Below are positions 1 through 9,454 of a stretch of 64,000 nt of DNA, piece after piece. The position numbers were made by a program, and so were the translations under genes. Below the pieces are notes generated by a model. It worked only from the letters and a program-made list of their open reading frames with translations. It searched no databases and was not told the DNA's origin. The stretch is taken from assembly GCA_002419585.1 (NCBI GenBank), contig DIGJ01000002.1, forward strand, positions 371,858 through 435,857. The letters run 5' to 3'. Origin of the DNA: Lachnoclostridium sp. UBA5725 (GTDB taxonomy: Bacteria; Bacillota; Clostridia; Lachnospirales; Lachnospiraceae). Positions within the stretch are counted from its first letter, which is position 1. Each line of letters starts with the position of its first letter.

Positions 1-38
1 TTGTAATTGCCTCTTTTCTATTAACAGAAGAAGTAAAA

Positions 39-962
39 TTATTCAGCTAAGGATTTTACTTCTTCATAACATTTCAAATCGGTATAGAGTTCTCCAAGAT
101 AAGGATTTCTCTTTGTCTTAACAACTTTATAAATCATATATACAAATACAGCGATATTTGATACTAAAGCAGCTAAGCTTACAACAAATAAGGTAGTTGT
201 ATTATGAGAAGATTTAACTGCGAACTGTGATTCATCAATAAACGCAGGATAAGTCATAGCGAACATGCACCAAAAAGCCAAAGTCTGTGCACGATGCTGT
301 AACCAAGCACCCTTGCTTAAAGTAAATGCGGTAACGGTTGGTGCAAATAATAATGCAATACCACAATACCAAGAATGATCTGGTAAACAGTTGTATGTAT
401 AAGCAAAATTCCAAAGATCATATGCTATAATCCAGAACCAGCACATATCTGGCCATAGCATATCTTTGCTTTTCTCTTTGCTAATGCAGATTCCTAGCCA
501 TCCAGTAATGGTGATGATATTTAAAATACCAGCAATACCATTCATATAATTCCAAGAACCACTTACGGTAACCATACCCTCAAAAACTTCTTTTGTAAGA
601 TGTAATCCACCAATTTGGAAATCACGAACCACTGCTTCACAAATGTTAATTGCTAAAATAAGCGGTGGAAAACATAAAAGTATTTTATTACTGCTGGCGC
701 CTTTTATATGACGGAGCAACCAAAAACCAATACATCCTGCTAATGAAGAATAAACCTTGGCATAATGGAACCAGTCATTTACGCTGGTACCTTTTGTTGT
801 ATTTGGCCAGACAAAAATGGTCAAGATAATTGGTAAAACGACAAATAAAGCTAGACCTCCAATTTTAGATCTACGGCCTAACTCGTTCAGTGCAATCAAT
901 GCTACAAACACAAAGAGTAGCATTAGCCAGTTTGATAGAGGCTGCGCTTCAAAGAAAATCAT
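39..962 (-). CDS. Polytopic membrane protein of unknown function (DUF5692-like)
   Basis: The 307-residue product is almost wholly hydrophobic, with about eight to nine predicted membrane spans and a short charged C-terminal tail rich in Lys and Glu. Many Trp, Tyr and Cys residues lie in the central spans (around residues 170-200). From memory it resembles the uncharacterised DUF5692 membrane proteins of Lachnospiraceae; no catalytic motif is visible, so no function is assigned. The ATG follows a good AGGAGG-type site. It is transcribed alone, away from the ZIP transporter gene. Its leader carries a 9-bp hairpin at 1000-1025, between the predicted promoter and the start codon. The coding call is firm; the family name is moderate. 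Confidence 0.8.
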   Translation of the reverse strand: MIFFEAQPLSNWLMLLFVFVALIALNELGRRSKIGGLALFVVLPIILTIFVWPNTTKGTSVNDWFHYAKVYSSLAGCIGFWLLRHIKGASSNKILLCFPPLILAINICEAVVRDFQIGGLHLTKEVFEGMVTVSGSWNYMNGIAGILNIITITGWLGICISKEKSKDMLWPDMCWFWIIAYDLWNFAYTYNCLPDHSWYCGIALLFAPTVTAFTLSKGAWLQHRAQTLAFWCMFAMTYPAFIDESQFAVKSSHNTTTLFVVSLAALVSNIAVFVYMIYKVVKTKRNPYLGELYTDLKCYEEVKSLAE

Positions 963-1046
963 ATTACTTCCTCCTATAAAAAATAAATTAACATAAATGA
1001 AAACGCATGAAACGAAATGCGTTTTGTCGTTTTATGCTTTACTTTT

Positions 1047-1074
1047 ATTATACTAAATGAACTACAAAAGTCAA
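1047..1074 (-). promoter_or_regulatory. Sigma-A promoter for the 39-962 gene
   Basis: Read on the minus strand, TTGACT (1074-1069) is followed after 16 bp by a perfect TATAAT (1052-1047). The untranslated leader would be about 80 nt and includes an AAAACGCAT/ATGCGTTTT hairpin at 1000-1025. Confidence 0.55.
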
Positions 1075-1132
1075 TGTTTACTAGCTCACATTTAGACATT
1101 TTCCGTATATTGTATAGATAGGAGTTGATAAT

Positions 1133-1921
1133 ATGTGGCTAGGAATTTTATGGGCATTTTTAGGAACCTGTTTTACTTTTTCTGTAACCAGTTTGGGTTC
1201 TTTTAATGTCTTCTTTTTGAAAAATAAGTTAAACAGTAATACACAAAGTGTTTTTCTTGGATTTGCCGGCGGGGTAATGATTGCTGCCTCGATGTGGTCA
1301 TTATTATTACCGGCTATTGATCGAGCAGAAGAAAAAGGGCAGATTTCTTGGCTTGTTGCAACAAGTGGTTTTTTGTTAGGTGTTGTCTTACTTCTTACTC
1401 TCGATGCTTTGATTAAGAACAAAACAAGAAATAGAAAGTTTGGGGTACTGGATCTTCAATCATCGACTGGAATGCTGCTATTGGCTATTACCATTCACAA
1501 CATACCAGAAGGTATGGCAGTTGGTCTAGCATTTGCAATGGCAGCGGAGCGTTTATATGATACAAATTTATTGACCGGAGCAATTGCATTGGCAATTGGT
1601 ATTGGGATACAAAATTATCCAGAAGGAACGGCAGTGGCGCTTCCCCTCTATAAGGAGGGAATGAGTAGAAAGAAAGCATTTCTCATAGGTAGCATGTCTG
1701 CTATAGTAGAGCCAGTTTTTGGCGTTTTGGCTGCTGTAATGGCAAGCTTTATCAGCCAGTTTATGCCATTGCTTTTATCTTTTGCAGCAGGAACGATGAT
1801 ATATGTGGTCATTGAGGAACTGGTACCGGAAGCGCATGCAGGCGGAAAAGAAAAGATAGGAACGATAGGTTTTATACTTGGGTTTGTGATTATGATGATC
1901 CTAGACATAGCGTTAGGATAG
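1133..1921 (+). CDS. ZIP family divalent metal transporter
   Basis: The 262-residue membrane protein has the ZIP signature: HNIPEG near residue 122 in one span and the paired NYPEG near residue 163 in the next, the His/Asn/Pro/Glu pattern that forms the binuclear metal site. Eight spans fit the sequence, with a cytoplasmic Lys/Arg-rich loop around residues 93-104. By family knowledge it imports zinc or a related divalent cation (ZupT/GufA-type); which metal cannot be read from the sequence. It starts at an ATG preceded by GGAG and appears monocistronic, 75 bp upstream of the prenyltransferase homologue on the same strand. No Zur or MntR operator was recognised upstream. Confidence 0.88.
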   Translation: MWLGILWAFLGTCFTFSVTSLGSFNVFFLKNKLNSNTQSVFLGFAGGVMIAASMWSLLLPAIDRAEEKGQISWLVATSGFLLGVVLLLTLDALIKNKTRNRKFGVLDLQSSTGMLLLAITIHNIPEGMAVGLAFAMAAERLYDTNLLTGAIALAIGIGIQNYPEGTAVALPLYKEGMSRKKAFLIGSMSAIVEPVFGVLAAVMASFISQFMPLLLSFAAGTMIYVVIEELVPEAHAGGKEKIGTIGFILGFVIMMILDIALG

Positions 1922-1996
1922 ACGAGGGAAAAGATTGGAATAAAGGAAGGTGAAATGAGACATACTTATAATATTTGAAAAAAATGGAGGAATATT

Positions 1997-2602
1997 ATGA
2001 GAATTCCAAAACACATCGGAATTATTCCAGATGGTAATCGAAGATGGGCAAAGGAAAGTGGACGAAAAAAAGAAGAGGGGTATGAATATGGCTTAGATCC
2101 TGGTCTTGAAGTCTTACGCCTTGCAAAACAGTATGGAATCAATGAGATTACCTATTATGGTTTTACCGTGGATAATTGCAAAAGACCAAAAGAACAAGTA
2201 GAAGCATTTAAAAAAGCCTGTGTCAATGCAATAAAACGGATTGAGGGAGAAGATGCATCACTACTAGTAGTCGGCAATACGCAGTCTCCGTATTTTCCAG
2301 AAGAGTTACTACCATATACCAAACGTACAAAGCCGGTGAAAGACAATGAGATTAAGGCAAACTTTTTAGTGAATTACGGATGGGACTGGGATATGAAAAG
2401 TGGATTTGCATCAAAAGAAATATCGCGTATTGATATGATTATTCGGTGGGGCGGTATGTGTCGTCTTTCTGGATTTTTACCAATCCAGTCGGTATATGCG
2501 GATTTTTATATTATAAAAGAATTGTGGCCAGATTTTAAGAAAGAACAGTTTAAAGAAGCAATTTCCTGGTATCAGAAGCAAGATGTCACACTTGGAGGAT
2601 AA
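1997..2602 (+). CDS. Short cis-prenyltransferase (undecaprenyl diphosphate synthase family)
   Basis: The N-terminus has the UppS pyrophosphate-binding signature (IPDGNRRWA near residues 10-18), followed by FTVDNCKRP, which corresponds to the family's FSTENWKRP, and the C-terminal RLSGFLPIQSVYADFY block. At 201 residues it is about 40-50 shorter than canonical UppS; the missing part lies in the middle. The usual GH-x2-G is replaced by GYEYG, and IRTSGE by IRWGGM. It is therefore a divergent paralogue that may make a shorter or different polyprenyl diphosphate, and the housekeeping UppS is probably elsewhere. It has a strong GGAGG site before the ATG. Family membership is clear; substrate is not. 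Confidence 0.8.
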   Translation: MRIPKHIGIIPDGNRRWAKESGRKKEEGYEYGLDPGLEVLRLAKQYGINEITYYGFTVDNCKRPKEQVEAFKKACVNAIKRIEGEDASLLVVGNTQSPYFPEELLPYTKRTKPVKDNEIKANFLVNYGWDWDMKSGFASKEISRIDMIIRWGGMCRLSGFLPIQSVYADFYIIKELWPDFKKEQFKEAISWYQKQDVTLGG

Positions 2603-2695
2603 AATTGGAATAAAAATACTTTTTTTTAGGCCATAAGTCTGATATAATACCAAAGAATAAAATGAAAATTACAAAAGAGAAAGGATAGTATCCTT

Positions 2696-4618
2696 ATGAT
2701 CACACTAAACATTCAACTACAAATTACGGTAATATGCTTTCTTGCTATTATATTGTTTAAATATATGAAATCCGAGAAGCTACCCTTATTATCCACAAGA
2801 TGCTTCTCTCTCATGATTGTATTTGCAAGCATTAATCTGGTATTTGACATTGTCACAGTGTTTACGGTATCCGATGCTGATGTATTGGCATCTTGGTTCA
2901 ATCGACTATGCCATCAAATATACATTGCTTCTCTTGATACTTTGATGTTTGTTTCTTACCTTTATGTAGACCTATTAGGAGATAGCCGTAAAAAATTCAT
3001 AAAACGAGAGTCCTTCCTTGCTTTCGTTATATATATCATATCTTTGGGGATGATTGTTTTTGCTCCGCTTTATTATATACAGTCAAAATTCATATCGTAT
3101 TCCTATGGACCGATGTTAGATGTGTTATATATTGCGACAACATTATATATGGTATTGATTCTTTCAGTAACATTTTTATATAAACATAGCTTAAATCTGT
3201 CAAAGAAGATGGCAATCTTAGGAGGAAGTGTCATTTGGGCAATCATTGTTCTGATCCAATTCATGAAACCTGAATTACAGATTTCTTCACTTTTTGTAGT
3301 GCTAATGATATTTTTTATTTTTATAACCTTCGAAAATCCGACACAGCACATGGATGTAGAATTAAATTGTTTTAACAAACGAGCATTTTTGTTGATGATA
3401 GATGAAATGTTTCGGAATAAGATTGATTTTTATATTGTGAGTTTAGTTTTTGAAGACATCTCTTTTGTGTATAGTAAAACGATTTACGAAGGAGAGAATG
3501 GAATCTTGCTACAAGCAGTTCAGGAAATGAAAAACGTGTTTGGTGGAGAAGTATTTCGTTCAAAAGGAAATTCTTTTTCCGTTATCATGGCAAGTAAGAA
3601 CATGACAATAGAAGAATGTCTGAAAATAGTAGAGAATACCCCAATTGGAATAACAAAAATACATATTAATATTCTAGAATGCCCAAAATATGCGACAAAA
3701 GTAGATGAAGTCTTTGAAATCATAAAGTTTGCTTCGGAACAAAAAGTAGCGGCTGCAAATCATATGATTCCAATTAACATAGTAGATGATACCTTTTTGG
3801 CAATGAGAACAAGAACGCATCAAATTGAATCGATCATAAAAAAAGCAATTGATGAGGATGGATTTGAAGTTTGGTATCAGCCGATTTATTCAACCAAGCA
3901 TAGCTGTTTTTTATCAGCCGAAGCACTGGTTCGCCTAAAAGATTCTCAAACAATTGGTTTTGTATCACCGGAAGAATTTATACCAATTGCAGAAAAAAAG
4001 GGACTTATTATGGAGCTGGGCAGTATCGTTTTTGAAAAGGTTTGTGCATTTGCAGCAAAAACAGATTTGGAAGCATACGGTGTGAAGTATGTGGAAGTCA
4101 ACTTATCTGGAATTCAAGGTGTCAATCCAACATTACCGAAACAATTGAAAATGATAATGGAAAAGTATCAGATCAATCCGATGTTTATCAATCTTGAAAT
4201 AACAGAAACGGCTACGGTAGAATCAGGTGAAATGTTAAACAAAAACATGAATCAGCTTCGATCAATGGGATGTAGTTTTTCTATGGATGATTTCGGAACT
4301 GGCTATTCCAATTTATCGCAAATGGCTGAAATTTCCTATGATTTAGTGAAAATAGATAAGAGTCTCATTTGGCCGTGCTTTGATGAGGTCAATGAAAAAC
4401 CAAATTTAATATTATCGAGCGTTGTTAATATGATTCGCATGCTGGGTATTAAGATTGTAGCAGAAGGGGTTGAAACAAAAGAACAAGTCGAAGTACTGAC
4501 GAATATGGGAATTAATTACCTGCAAGGTTATTATTTTTCAAAACCAATTACAGAACGTTCTTATTTGGAGTTTTTAGAAGATAAAAGACAAGCTGCATCT
4601 CAACTGGTGCAAATATAG
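2696..4618 (+). CDS. Membrane-anchored EAL-domain cyclic di-GMP phosphodiesterase
   Basis: The 640-residue protein has six or seven N-terminal membrane spans (about 5-212), a weakly conserved GGDEF-like segment (about 220-360) lacking a GGDEF motif, and a full EAL domain (about 375-630). The EAL domain keeps the residues expected of an active enzyme: EALVRL near 408, NLEITET, DDFGTGYSN, VAEGVET and QGYYFSKP. The likely role is hydrolysis of cyclic di-GMP in response to a signal sensed at the membrane, with the degenerate GGDEF domain as a regulatory module. A perfect TATAAT at 2643-2648 with an upstream TG forms an extended -10 promoter. The gene stands alone and ends in a hairpin shared with convergent ade. 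Confidence 0.88.
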   Translation: MITLNIQLQITVICFLAIILFKYMKSEKLPLLSTRCFSLMIVFASINLVFDIVTVFTVSDADVLASWFNRLCHQIYIASLDTLMFVSYLYVDLLGDSRKKFIKRESFLAFVIYIISLGMIVFAPLYYIQSKFISYSYGPMLDVLYIATTLYMVLILSVTFLYKHSLNLSKKMAILGGSVIWAIIVLIQFMKPELQISSLFVVLMIFFIFITFENPTQHMDVELNCFNKRAFLLMIDEMFRNKIDFYIVSLVFEDISFVYSKTIYEGENGILLQAVQEMKNVFGGEVFRSKGNSFSVIMASKNMTIEECLKIVENTPIGITKIHINILECPKYATKVDEVFEIIKFASEQKVAAANHMIPINIVDDTFLAMRTRTHQIESIIKKAIDEDGFEVWYQPIYSTKHSCFLSAEALVRLKDSQTIGFVSPEEFIPIAEKKGLIMELGSIVFEKVCAFAAKTDLEAYGVKYVEVNLSGIQGVNPTLPKQLKMIMEKYQINPMFINLEITETATVESGEMLNKNMNQLRSMGCSFSMDDFGTGYSNLSQMAEISYDLVKIDKSLIWPCFDEVNEKPNLILSSVVNMIRMLGIKIVAEGVETKEQVEVLTNMGINYLQGYYFSKPITERSYLEFLEDKRQAASQLVQI

Positions 4619-4673
4619 AAAATCATAGCCACCAAAGATGAAAGGAACTTCATTTTCAGTGGCTATGATTTTT
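4619..4673. terminator. Bidirectional terminator between the EAL gene and ade
   Basis: AATCATAGCCAC (4621-4632) pairs perfectly with GTGGCTATGATT (4659-4670). A-rich sequence precedes the stem and a T-run follows, so it can serve both convergent genes. Confidence 0.8.
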
Positions 4674-4689
4674 AAATTATATGGATAGC

Positions 4690-6399
4690 TTATTCCATAT
4701 TCCAACCAATAGGCTGGAACGTATCTACATCAAAGAGCCCTCGATCAAGGAGTCGAAGAGATGGAATAACTGGAAGAGCTAAAAACGATAATGTAATAAA
4801 TGGATCAATACCCTCTGGTATACCAAGGGAGTGAGCAAAGGAAAGCATGGTGCTTGCTTTTTCCTGAACTTCTTTACACGGAAGAGTACTCATTAATCCA
4901 CCAACAGAAAGTGGAAGAACATCAATCACTTTTCCACCGGATGCAATCACATAACCACCTTGTGTCTTACGCAATTCCTCTACCGCAAGGATAATGTCGG
5001 TATCGTTATCGCCTGCCACAATAATATTATGAGAATCATGGGATACACTGGTAGCAATTGCTCCATTTAATAGACCAAAGCCCTTTAATGGTGCTACTCC
5101 AACATTACCGCCTTTTCCATGCCGTTCCACAACACATAGTTTGTTGTATTCTTTATTTGGAAGAAATACTCCATTTTCACCTGGAATTTCTTCGATTAGG
5201 TGATTTGTAGTAAGCTGTTCTGTCACCATTTCCATGACATGATTTTTATCATTTTTTGCAAGCGTTAACATGGAAGGATTCAAAGTAGGAAAGTCTACCG
5301 TATGTAAAAGACCTTCGTTTTTCACTTCATAATGCAGTGTGTTTAGATAATCTTCACTGATTATCTGCCCGCTCTTTATCACAAAATTGGTTTGAACTTC
5401 CTCTAAGTTATCAAGGATAACTAAGTCTGCTTTGTATCCAGAAGCAACGGCTCCTAAATCTCTTAGTCCATAGATCTGCGCAGCTGAGAAACTTGCCATT
5501 TTATATGCTTTAATTGGTTCCATGCCACGAGATATTGCTTTTTTTATGCAATAACTGATGTGTCCATCTCGTTCCATATCCTCTAAATGACGGTCATCCG
5601 TACAAAAAGCACAACGATCGAGAGGAACTGCATTTTTTACTAATCCACGAACGATTGCATCCAGATTTTTTGCACCACTTCCTTCACGAATTAAAATATG
5701 GAAGCCAGCTTCAATTTTTTCAAGTGCTTCTTCAAAATTGACACATTCATGATCATTATCCACACCAGATAGTCGATATGTTTGAATCTCTTTTTCTTTA
5801 ATGCCAGGTGCATGCCCATCAATCACCTTGTTTTTGAAGAGTGAAAGCTTATCAAGTGCTTTTGGTTCACGATGGATTACATCGAGAAAACACATAACTT
5901 CTCCAAGACCAAGGATACGAGGATGAGAGATGTATTTTTCCATATCTTTGGCAAGAAATTCCCCAGCTCCGTTGGTATCATATTTCGTGGCCGGTACGGA
6001 AGATGGAACCATGATATACACATTCAGTGGAATGTTTTCCGTAGCATCCAAAAGGAAGTCTAGAGCTTCACCACCTTTTACATTAACCAATTCATGTGGA
6101 TCTGCGATTAAAGTTGTTGTTCCTGATTTCAAAAGCATTTTTGATAATTCCATTGGTAAGACCATGGTTGATTCGATATGTATATGTGCATCAATAAAAC
6201 CAGGTGCAATATATTTTCCTGAACAATCAATTTCTTTTTCTCCGGTGTATTCGCCAATTCCTACAATTGTTTCTCCTACAATCGCAATGTCAGCTTTTAC
6301 AATTCGCTCAGAAAAAACATTCAGGATAAAACCATTTTTTAGAACGAGGTCCGCTTTTTTCTCCCCCAATGCGACCTTCATCATATAATTTTTGCTCAT
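4690..6399 (-). CDS. ade: Adenine deaminase
   Basis: The 569-residue amidohydrolase converts adenine to hypoxanthine and ammonia in purine salvage. The metal-binding DAHIHIEST motif lies near residues 69-77, followed by ADPHE and, further on, CTDDRH and SHDSHN, the arrangement typical of the bacterial Ade family. Length is normal. The ATG is preceded by AAGGAAGGA. A consensus promoter lies 45-75 bp upstream and includes an inverted repeat that could be an operator. The gene is convergent with the EAL gene and shares its terminator. No purine riboswitch was found in the short leader. The other purine genes in this window (purCFB, purA) are more than 25 kb away. Confidence 0.95.
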   Translation of the reverse strand: MSKNYMMKVALGEKKADLVLKNGFILNVFSERIVKADIAIVGETIVGIGEYTGEKEIDCSGKYIAPGFIDAHIHIESTMVLPMELSKMLLKSGTTTLIADPHELVNVKGGEALDFLLDATENIPLNVYIMVPSSVPATKYDTNGAGEFLAKDMEKYISHPRILGLGEVMCFLDVIHREPKALDKLSLFKNKVIDGHAPGIKEKEIQTYRLSGVDNDHECVNFEEALEKIEAGFHILIREGSGAKNLDAIVRGLVKNAVPLDRCAFCTDDRHLEDMERDGHISYCIKKAISRGMEPIKAYKMASFSAAQIYGLRDLGAVASGYKADLVILDNLEEVQTNFVIKSGQIISEDYLNTLHYEVKNEGLLHTVDFPTLNPSMLTLAKNDKNHVMEMVTEQLTTNHLIEEIPGENGVFLPNKEYNKLCVVERHGKGGNVGVAPLKGFGLLNGAIATSVSHDSHNIIVAGDNDTDIILAVEELRKTQGGYVIASGGKVIDVLPLSVGGLMSTLPCKEVQEKASTMLSFAHSLGIPEGIDPFITLSFLALPVIPSLRLLDRGLFDVDTFQPIGWNME

Positions 6400-6421
6400 A
6401 AATTTCCTTCCTTTTTAAAAG

Positions 6422-6474
6422 TATTCTGAAAAAAATAGTAAATATATTATAGGTTCAGAATAGTTGTTTGTCAA
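6422..6474 (-). promoter_or_regulatory. Consensus promoter of ade with overlapping inverted repeat
   Basis: On the minus strand TTGACA (6474-6469) and TATAAT (6451-6446) are separated by exactly 17 bp. A 9-bp inverted repeat, TATTCTGAA (6422-6430) and TTCAGAATA (6454-6462), places one arm inside the spacer and the other just downstream of the start point. That is a plausible repressor site; the regulator is unknown. Confidence 0.7.
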
Positions 6475-6619
6475 TGGAACTTGGCCCCTAAATCAAAAAT
6501 TATTTCGTAATAATTAATATTTTTTTTGCTTACAAAATGAAAAAAAAAAGGAAAACAAAGGATTAAGTCGAATATACCATATAGTGAGAGTTTTTCTGGT
6601 ATAAAAAGAGGGAGGCAAT

Positions 6620-7639
6620 ATGGAAAAAATGAATATTCGACAGAAGACGGAACGCCGAGAACATGAAATTTTAAGCCCTTATGCTTCATTTAGTGATCAA
6701 TCAAAAGGACGGGAGATTGTGGAAGAACCTTGTGATATCCGACCTTGCTACGAAAGAGACAGAGATCGTATTTTACACTGTAAATCCTTTCGACGACTAA
6801 AACATAAAACACAGGTCTTTTTAGCTCCAACGGGAGACCACTACCGTACCAGACTAACACATACACTTGAGGTCGCTCAGATTGGACGTACCATTGCCAA
6901 AGCATTGCTTCTCAATGAAGAACTTACCGAAGCCATAGCGCTTGGACATGATTTGGGGCATACTCCCTTTGGGCATGCTGGAGAGCGGGCTCTCGACACG
7001 GTTTGCAAATACGGATTTTGGCATCATGAGCAAAGTATCCGTGTTGTTGAACGTTTGGAAAAGGATGGAAGGGGTATGAATCTTACCTTTGAAGTCAAAG
7101 ATGGAATTCGTAATCACCAAACGAAAGGGAATCCCTCCACCTTGGAAGGAAAAATTGTTCGTCTTTCGGATAAGATTGCTTATATTAATCATGATATTGA
7201 TGATGCCATTCGTGGGCATATTATAAAGGAAGAAGATATACCAATGCAGTATCGTGAAGTTCTAGGGTATTCAATTAAGGAACGTTTGAATACACTGATT
7301 CATGATATTGTTAAGAATAGTGAAAATAAAGACGATATTCGAATGTCAAAGGAGATTGAAGAAGCAATGTTTGATCTCCGCAACTATATGTTTCAAAGTG
7401 TTTATACCAATCCGATTGCAAAAGGAGAAGAGGGTAAGGCAGAAAGCATGGTAATTGAGCTTTATGAATATTATTTAAATCATGTAGAGCTCCTTACCTT
7501 TGAATACAAAGAGATGCTTGAAAAAGAAAATGAACCGGTAGAGAGGGTTGTATGTGATTACATTGCAGGAATGACAGATCGCTTTGCAATCGATACCTTT
7601 ACCTCATTAAAAATTCCGAATTTTTGGGCAGTAAAATAA
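6620..7639 (+). CDS. dgt: dGTP triphosphohydrolase-like HD protein
   Basis: The 339-residue protein has the HD-domain metal ligands expected for the Dgt family: RLTHTLEV with His81, then GHDLGHTPFGH with His110-Asp111. Such enzymes hydrolyse dGTP or other dNTPs to the nucleoside and triphosphate and help set nucleotide pools. It lacks the long insertions of enterobacterial Dgt, like other clostridial homologues. It is the first gene of a run with dnaG (17-nt gap) and rpoD, a common clostridial version of the macromolecular synthesis operon. The ATG has a GAGGGAGG site. Preferred substrate cannot be read from the sequence. Confidence 0.9.
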   Translation: MEKMNIRQKTERREHEILSPYASFSDQSKGREIVEEPCDIRPCYERDRDRILHCKSFRRLKHKTQVFLAPTGDHYRTRLTHTLEVAQIGRTIAKALLLNEELTEAIALGHDLGHTPFGHAGERALDTVCKYGFWHHEQSIRVVERLEKDGRGMNLTFEVKDGIRNHQTKGNPSTLEGKIVRLSDKIAYINHDIDDAIRGHIIKEEDIPMQYREVLGYSIKERLNTLIHDIVKNSENKDDIRMSKEIEEAMFDLRNYMFQSVYTNPIAKGEEGKAESMVIELYEYYLNHVELLTFEYKEMLEKENEPVERVVCDYIAGMTDRFAIDTFTSLKIPNFWAVK

Positions 7640-7655
7640 AGAAGTAGGAGTCAAT

Positions 7656-9428
7656 ATGTATTATTCAGAAGAAATTGTGGAAGAAGTCAGACAAAGAAAT
7701 GATGTAGTGGATGTAGTTTCTTCTTATGTTAAACTACAAAAAAAAGGGAATAACTATATGGGTCTTTGCCCATTTCATAATGAAAAATCACCCTCCTTTT
7801 CCGTAAGTGGCAGCAAACAGATGTATCATTGTTTTGGTTGTGGTGTTGGAGGTAATGTATTTACCTTTATTATGGAGTATGAAAATTATACGTTTGTAGA
7901 AGCAATGAAATATTTGGCGGAGCGGGCAGGCATTCATCTGCCGGAGACCGAACTTTCGGAAGAAGATAAGAAAAAGGCAGATCTTCGAGGCAGATTATTA
8001 GAAATAAATAAGATTGCCGCAAACTATTTTTACTATCAGCTAAAATCTGAGCGAGGGCAACTTGCTTATGATTATTTTAAAAATCGTGCGATTACCGATG
8101 AGTCCATTACTAAATTTGGACTTGGTTTTTCAAATAAATTTAGTGATGATTTGTACCAATATTTAAAAAAGCAAGGGTATGACGACAGTCTATTAAAAGA
8201 GACTGGGTTAGTTACATTGGATGAAAAAAGAGGAGGGCATGACAAGTTCTGGAATCGTGTTATGTTTCCAATCATGGATGCGAATAATCGAGTAATTGGT
8301 TTCGGGGGAAGAGTGATGGGGGAAGGATCACCGAAATACTTAAATTCTCCGGAAACCAAAGTTTTTGACAAGAGCCGGAACCTATATGGTCTCAATTTTG
8401 CAAGACAAAGTCGTAAGAAAAATATGATTATTTGTGAAGGCTACATGGATGTAATTTCATTACATCAAGCTGGTTTTGACAATACAGTCGCTTCACTTGG
8501 AACAGCATTTACTGGTTTGCAAGCAAATCTACTAAAGCGATATACCGATGAAGTATTACTAAGCTATGATAGTGATGAAGCTGGAATTAAGGCGGCGCTT
8601 CGAGCAATCCCAATTTTAAAAGAAGCCGGTCTAACAGCAAAAATAATAAATATGAAGCCATATAAAGACCCGGATGAATTTATAAAGGCACTTGGAGTAG
8701 AGGCATTTCAGGAAAGAGTGGATCATGCACAAAATAGTTTTTATTTCGAAATTGAAGTCTTGGAGCAACAATTTAATCTAGCTGACCCAGAAGAAAAGAC
8801 AAAGTTCTTTCATGAAATAGCAAAGAAACTTGTTGTTTTTAAAGAAGAAATTGAGCGAAATAATTATATCGAAGCCATTGACCGAAGATACAACGTGGGA
8901 TTTGAAAATCTAAGAAAACTGGTCAATCGATATGGGTTGCAAATGATAAATGGACAAGCTTACGAACGAAGTAGCGAAGAAGTACAAACAAAAAATAAAA
9001 AATTGGAAGATGGTTTTTTGCAGTCGCAGAAAATTCTTTTAACCTGGTTAATTGAAGATACCCGATTGTTTGAAAAAATAAAAGGAATCATTAGTTCACA
9101 GGATTTTAAGGAAGATTTGTATTTTAAAGTTTCAAAAATGTTATTTGAGCAGTATGAGAAGGAGAAGCAAGTAACACCGGCAAAGATACTCAATCAATTT
9201 GAAAGTAAAGAAGAACAAAGAGAGGCGGCTTCTTTATTTAATACTTCCCTGAGTAAGGATATGAATCTTTTGGAACGGGAAAAAGCATTTAATGAAATAG
9301 TAATTCGTATCAAGAAATATAGTTTAGATTATGAAAGCAAGCATGTTACAGATATCACTCAGTTGCAGGAGATTATTAAGAAACAGGGTAATTTACAAAA
9401 ATTGCATATTTCTTTACAAGATTGTTAA
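7656..9428 (+). CDS. dnaG: DNA primase
   Basis: The 590-residue primase has an N-terminal CHC2 zinc finger (Cys38, His41, Cys59, Cys62), an RNA polymerase core, and a TOPRIM domain with the acidic EGYMD (near 265) and SYDSDEAG motifs that bind catalytic metal. The C-terminal 150 residues correspond to the DnaB-interacting helical domain. It makes RNA primers for lagging-strand synthesis at the fork. It lies between dgt and rpoD in one transcription unit; the rpoD ribosome site begins within about 15 nt of the dnaG stop. Length and domain order are normal. Confidence 0.97.
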   Translation: MYYSEEIVEEVRQRNDVVDVVSSYVKLQKKGNNYMGLCPFHNEKSPSFSVSGSKQMYHCFGCGVGGNVFTFIMEYENYTFVEAMKYLAERAGIHLPETELSEEDKKKADLRGRLLEINKIAANYFYYQLKSERGQLAYDYFKNRAITDESITKFGLGFSNKFSDDLYQYLKKQGYDDSLLKETGLVTLDEKRGGHDKFWNRVMFPIMDANNRVIGFGGRVMGEGSPKYLNSPETKVFDKSRNLYGLNFARQSRKKNMIICEGYMDVISLHQAGFDNTVASLGTAFTGLQANLLKRYTDEVLLSYDSDEAGIKAALRAIPILKEAGLTAKIINMKPYKDPDEFIKALGVEAFQERVDHAQNSFYFEIEVLEQQFNLADPEEKTKFFHEIAKKLVVFKEEIERNNYIEAIDRRYNVGFENLRKLVNRYGLQMINGQAYERSSEEVQTKNKKLEDGFLQSQKILLTWLIEDTRLFEKIKGIISSQDFKEDLYFKVSKMLFEQYEKEKQVTPAKILNQFESKEEQREAASLFNTSLSKDMNLLEREKAFNEIVIRIKKYSLDYESKHVTDITQLQEIIKKQGNLQKLHISLQDC

Positions 9429-9454
9429 GACTATGCAGGTGTAGGAGGCTACTT

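Noticed and set aside
5930..6388. 152-codon plus-strand frame opposite ade
   Set aside because: It lies wholly within the antisense of a clear adenine deaminase, has no ribosome site, and its translation resembles no family.
6400..6480. Purine riboswitch before ade
   Set aside because: The leader is short and has none of the conserved loop sequences; a promoter with an inverted repeat explains the region.
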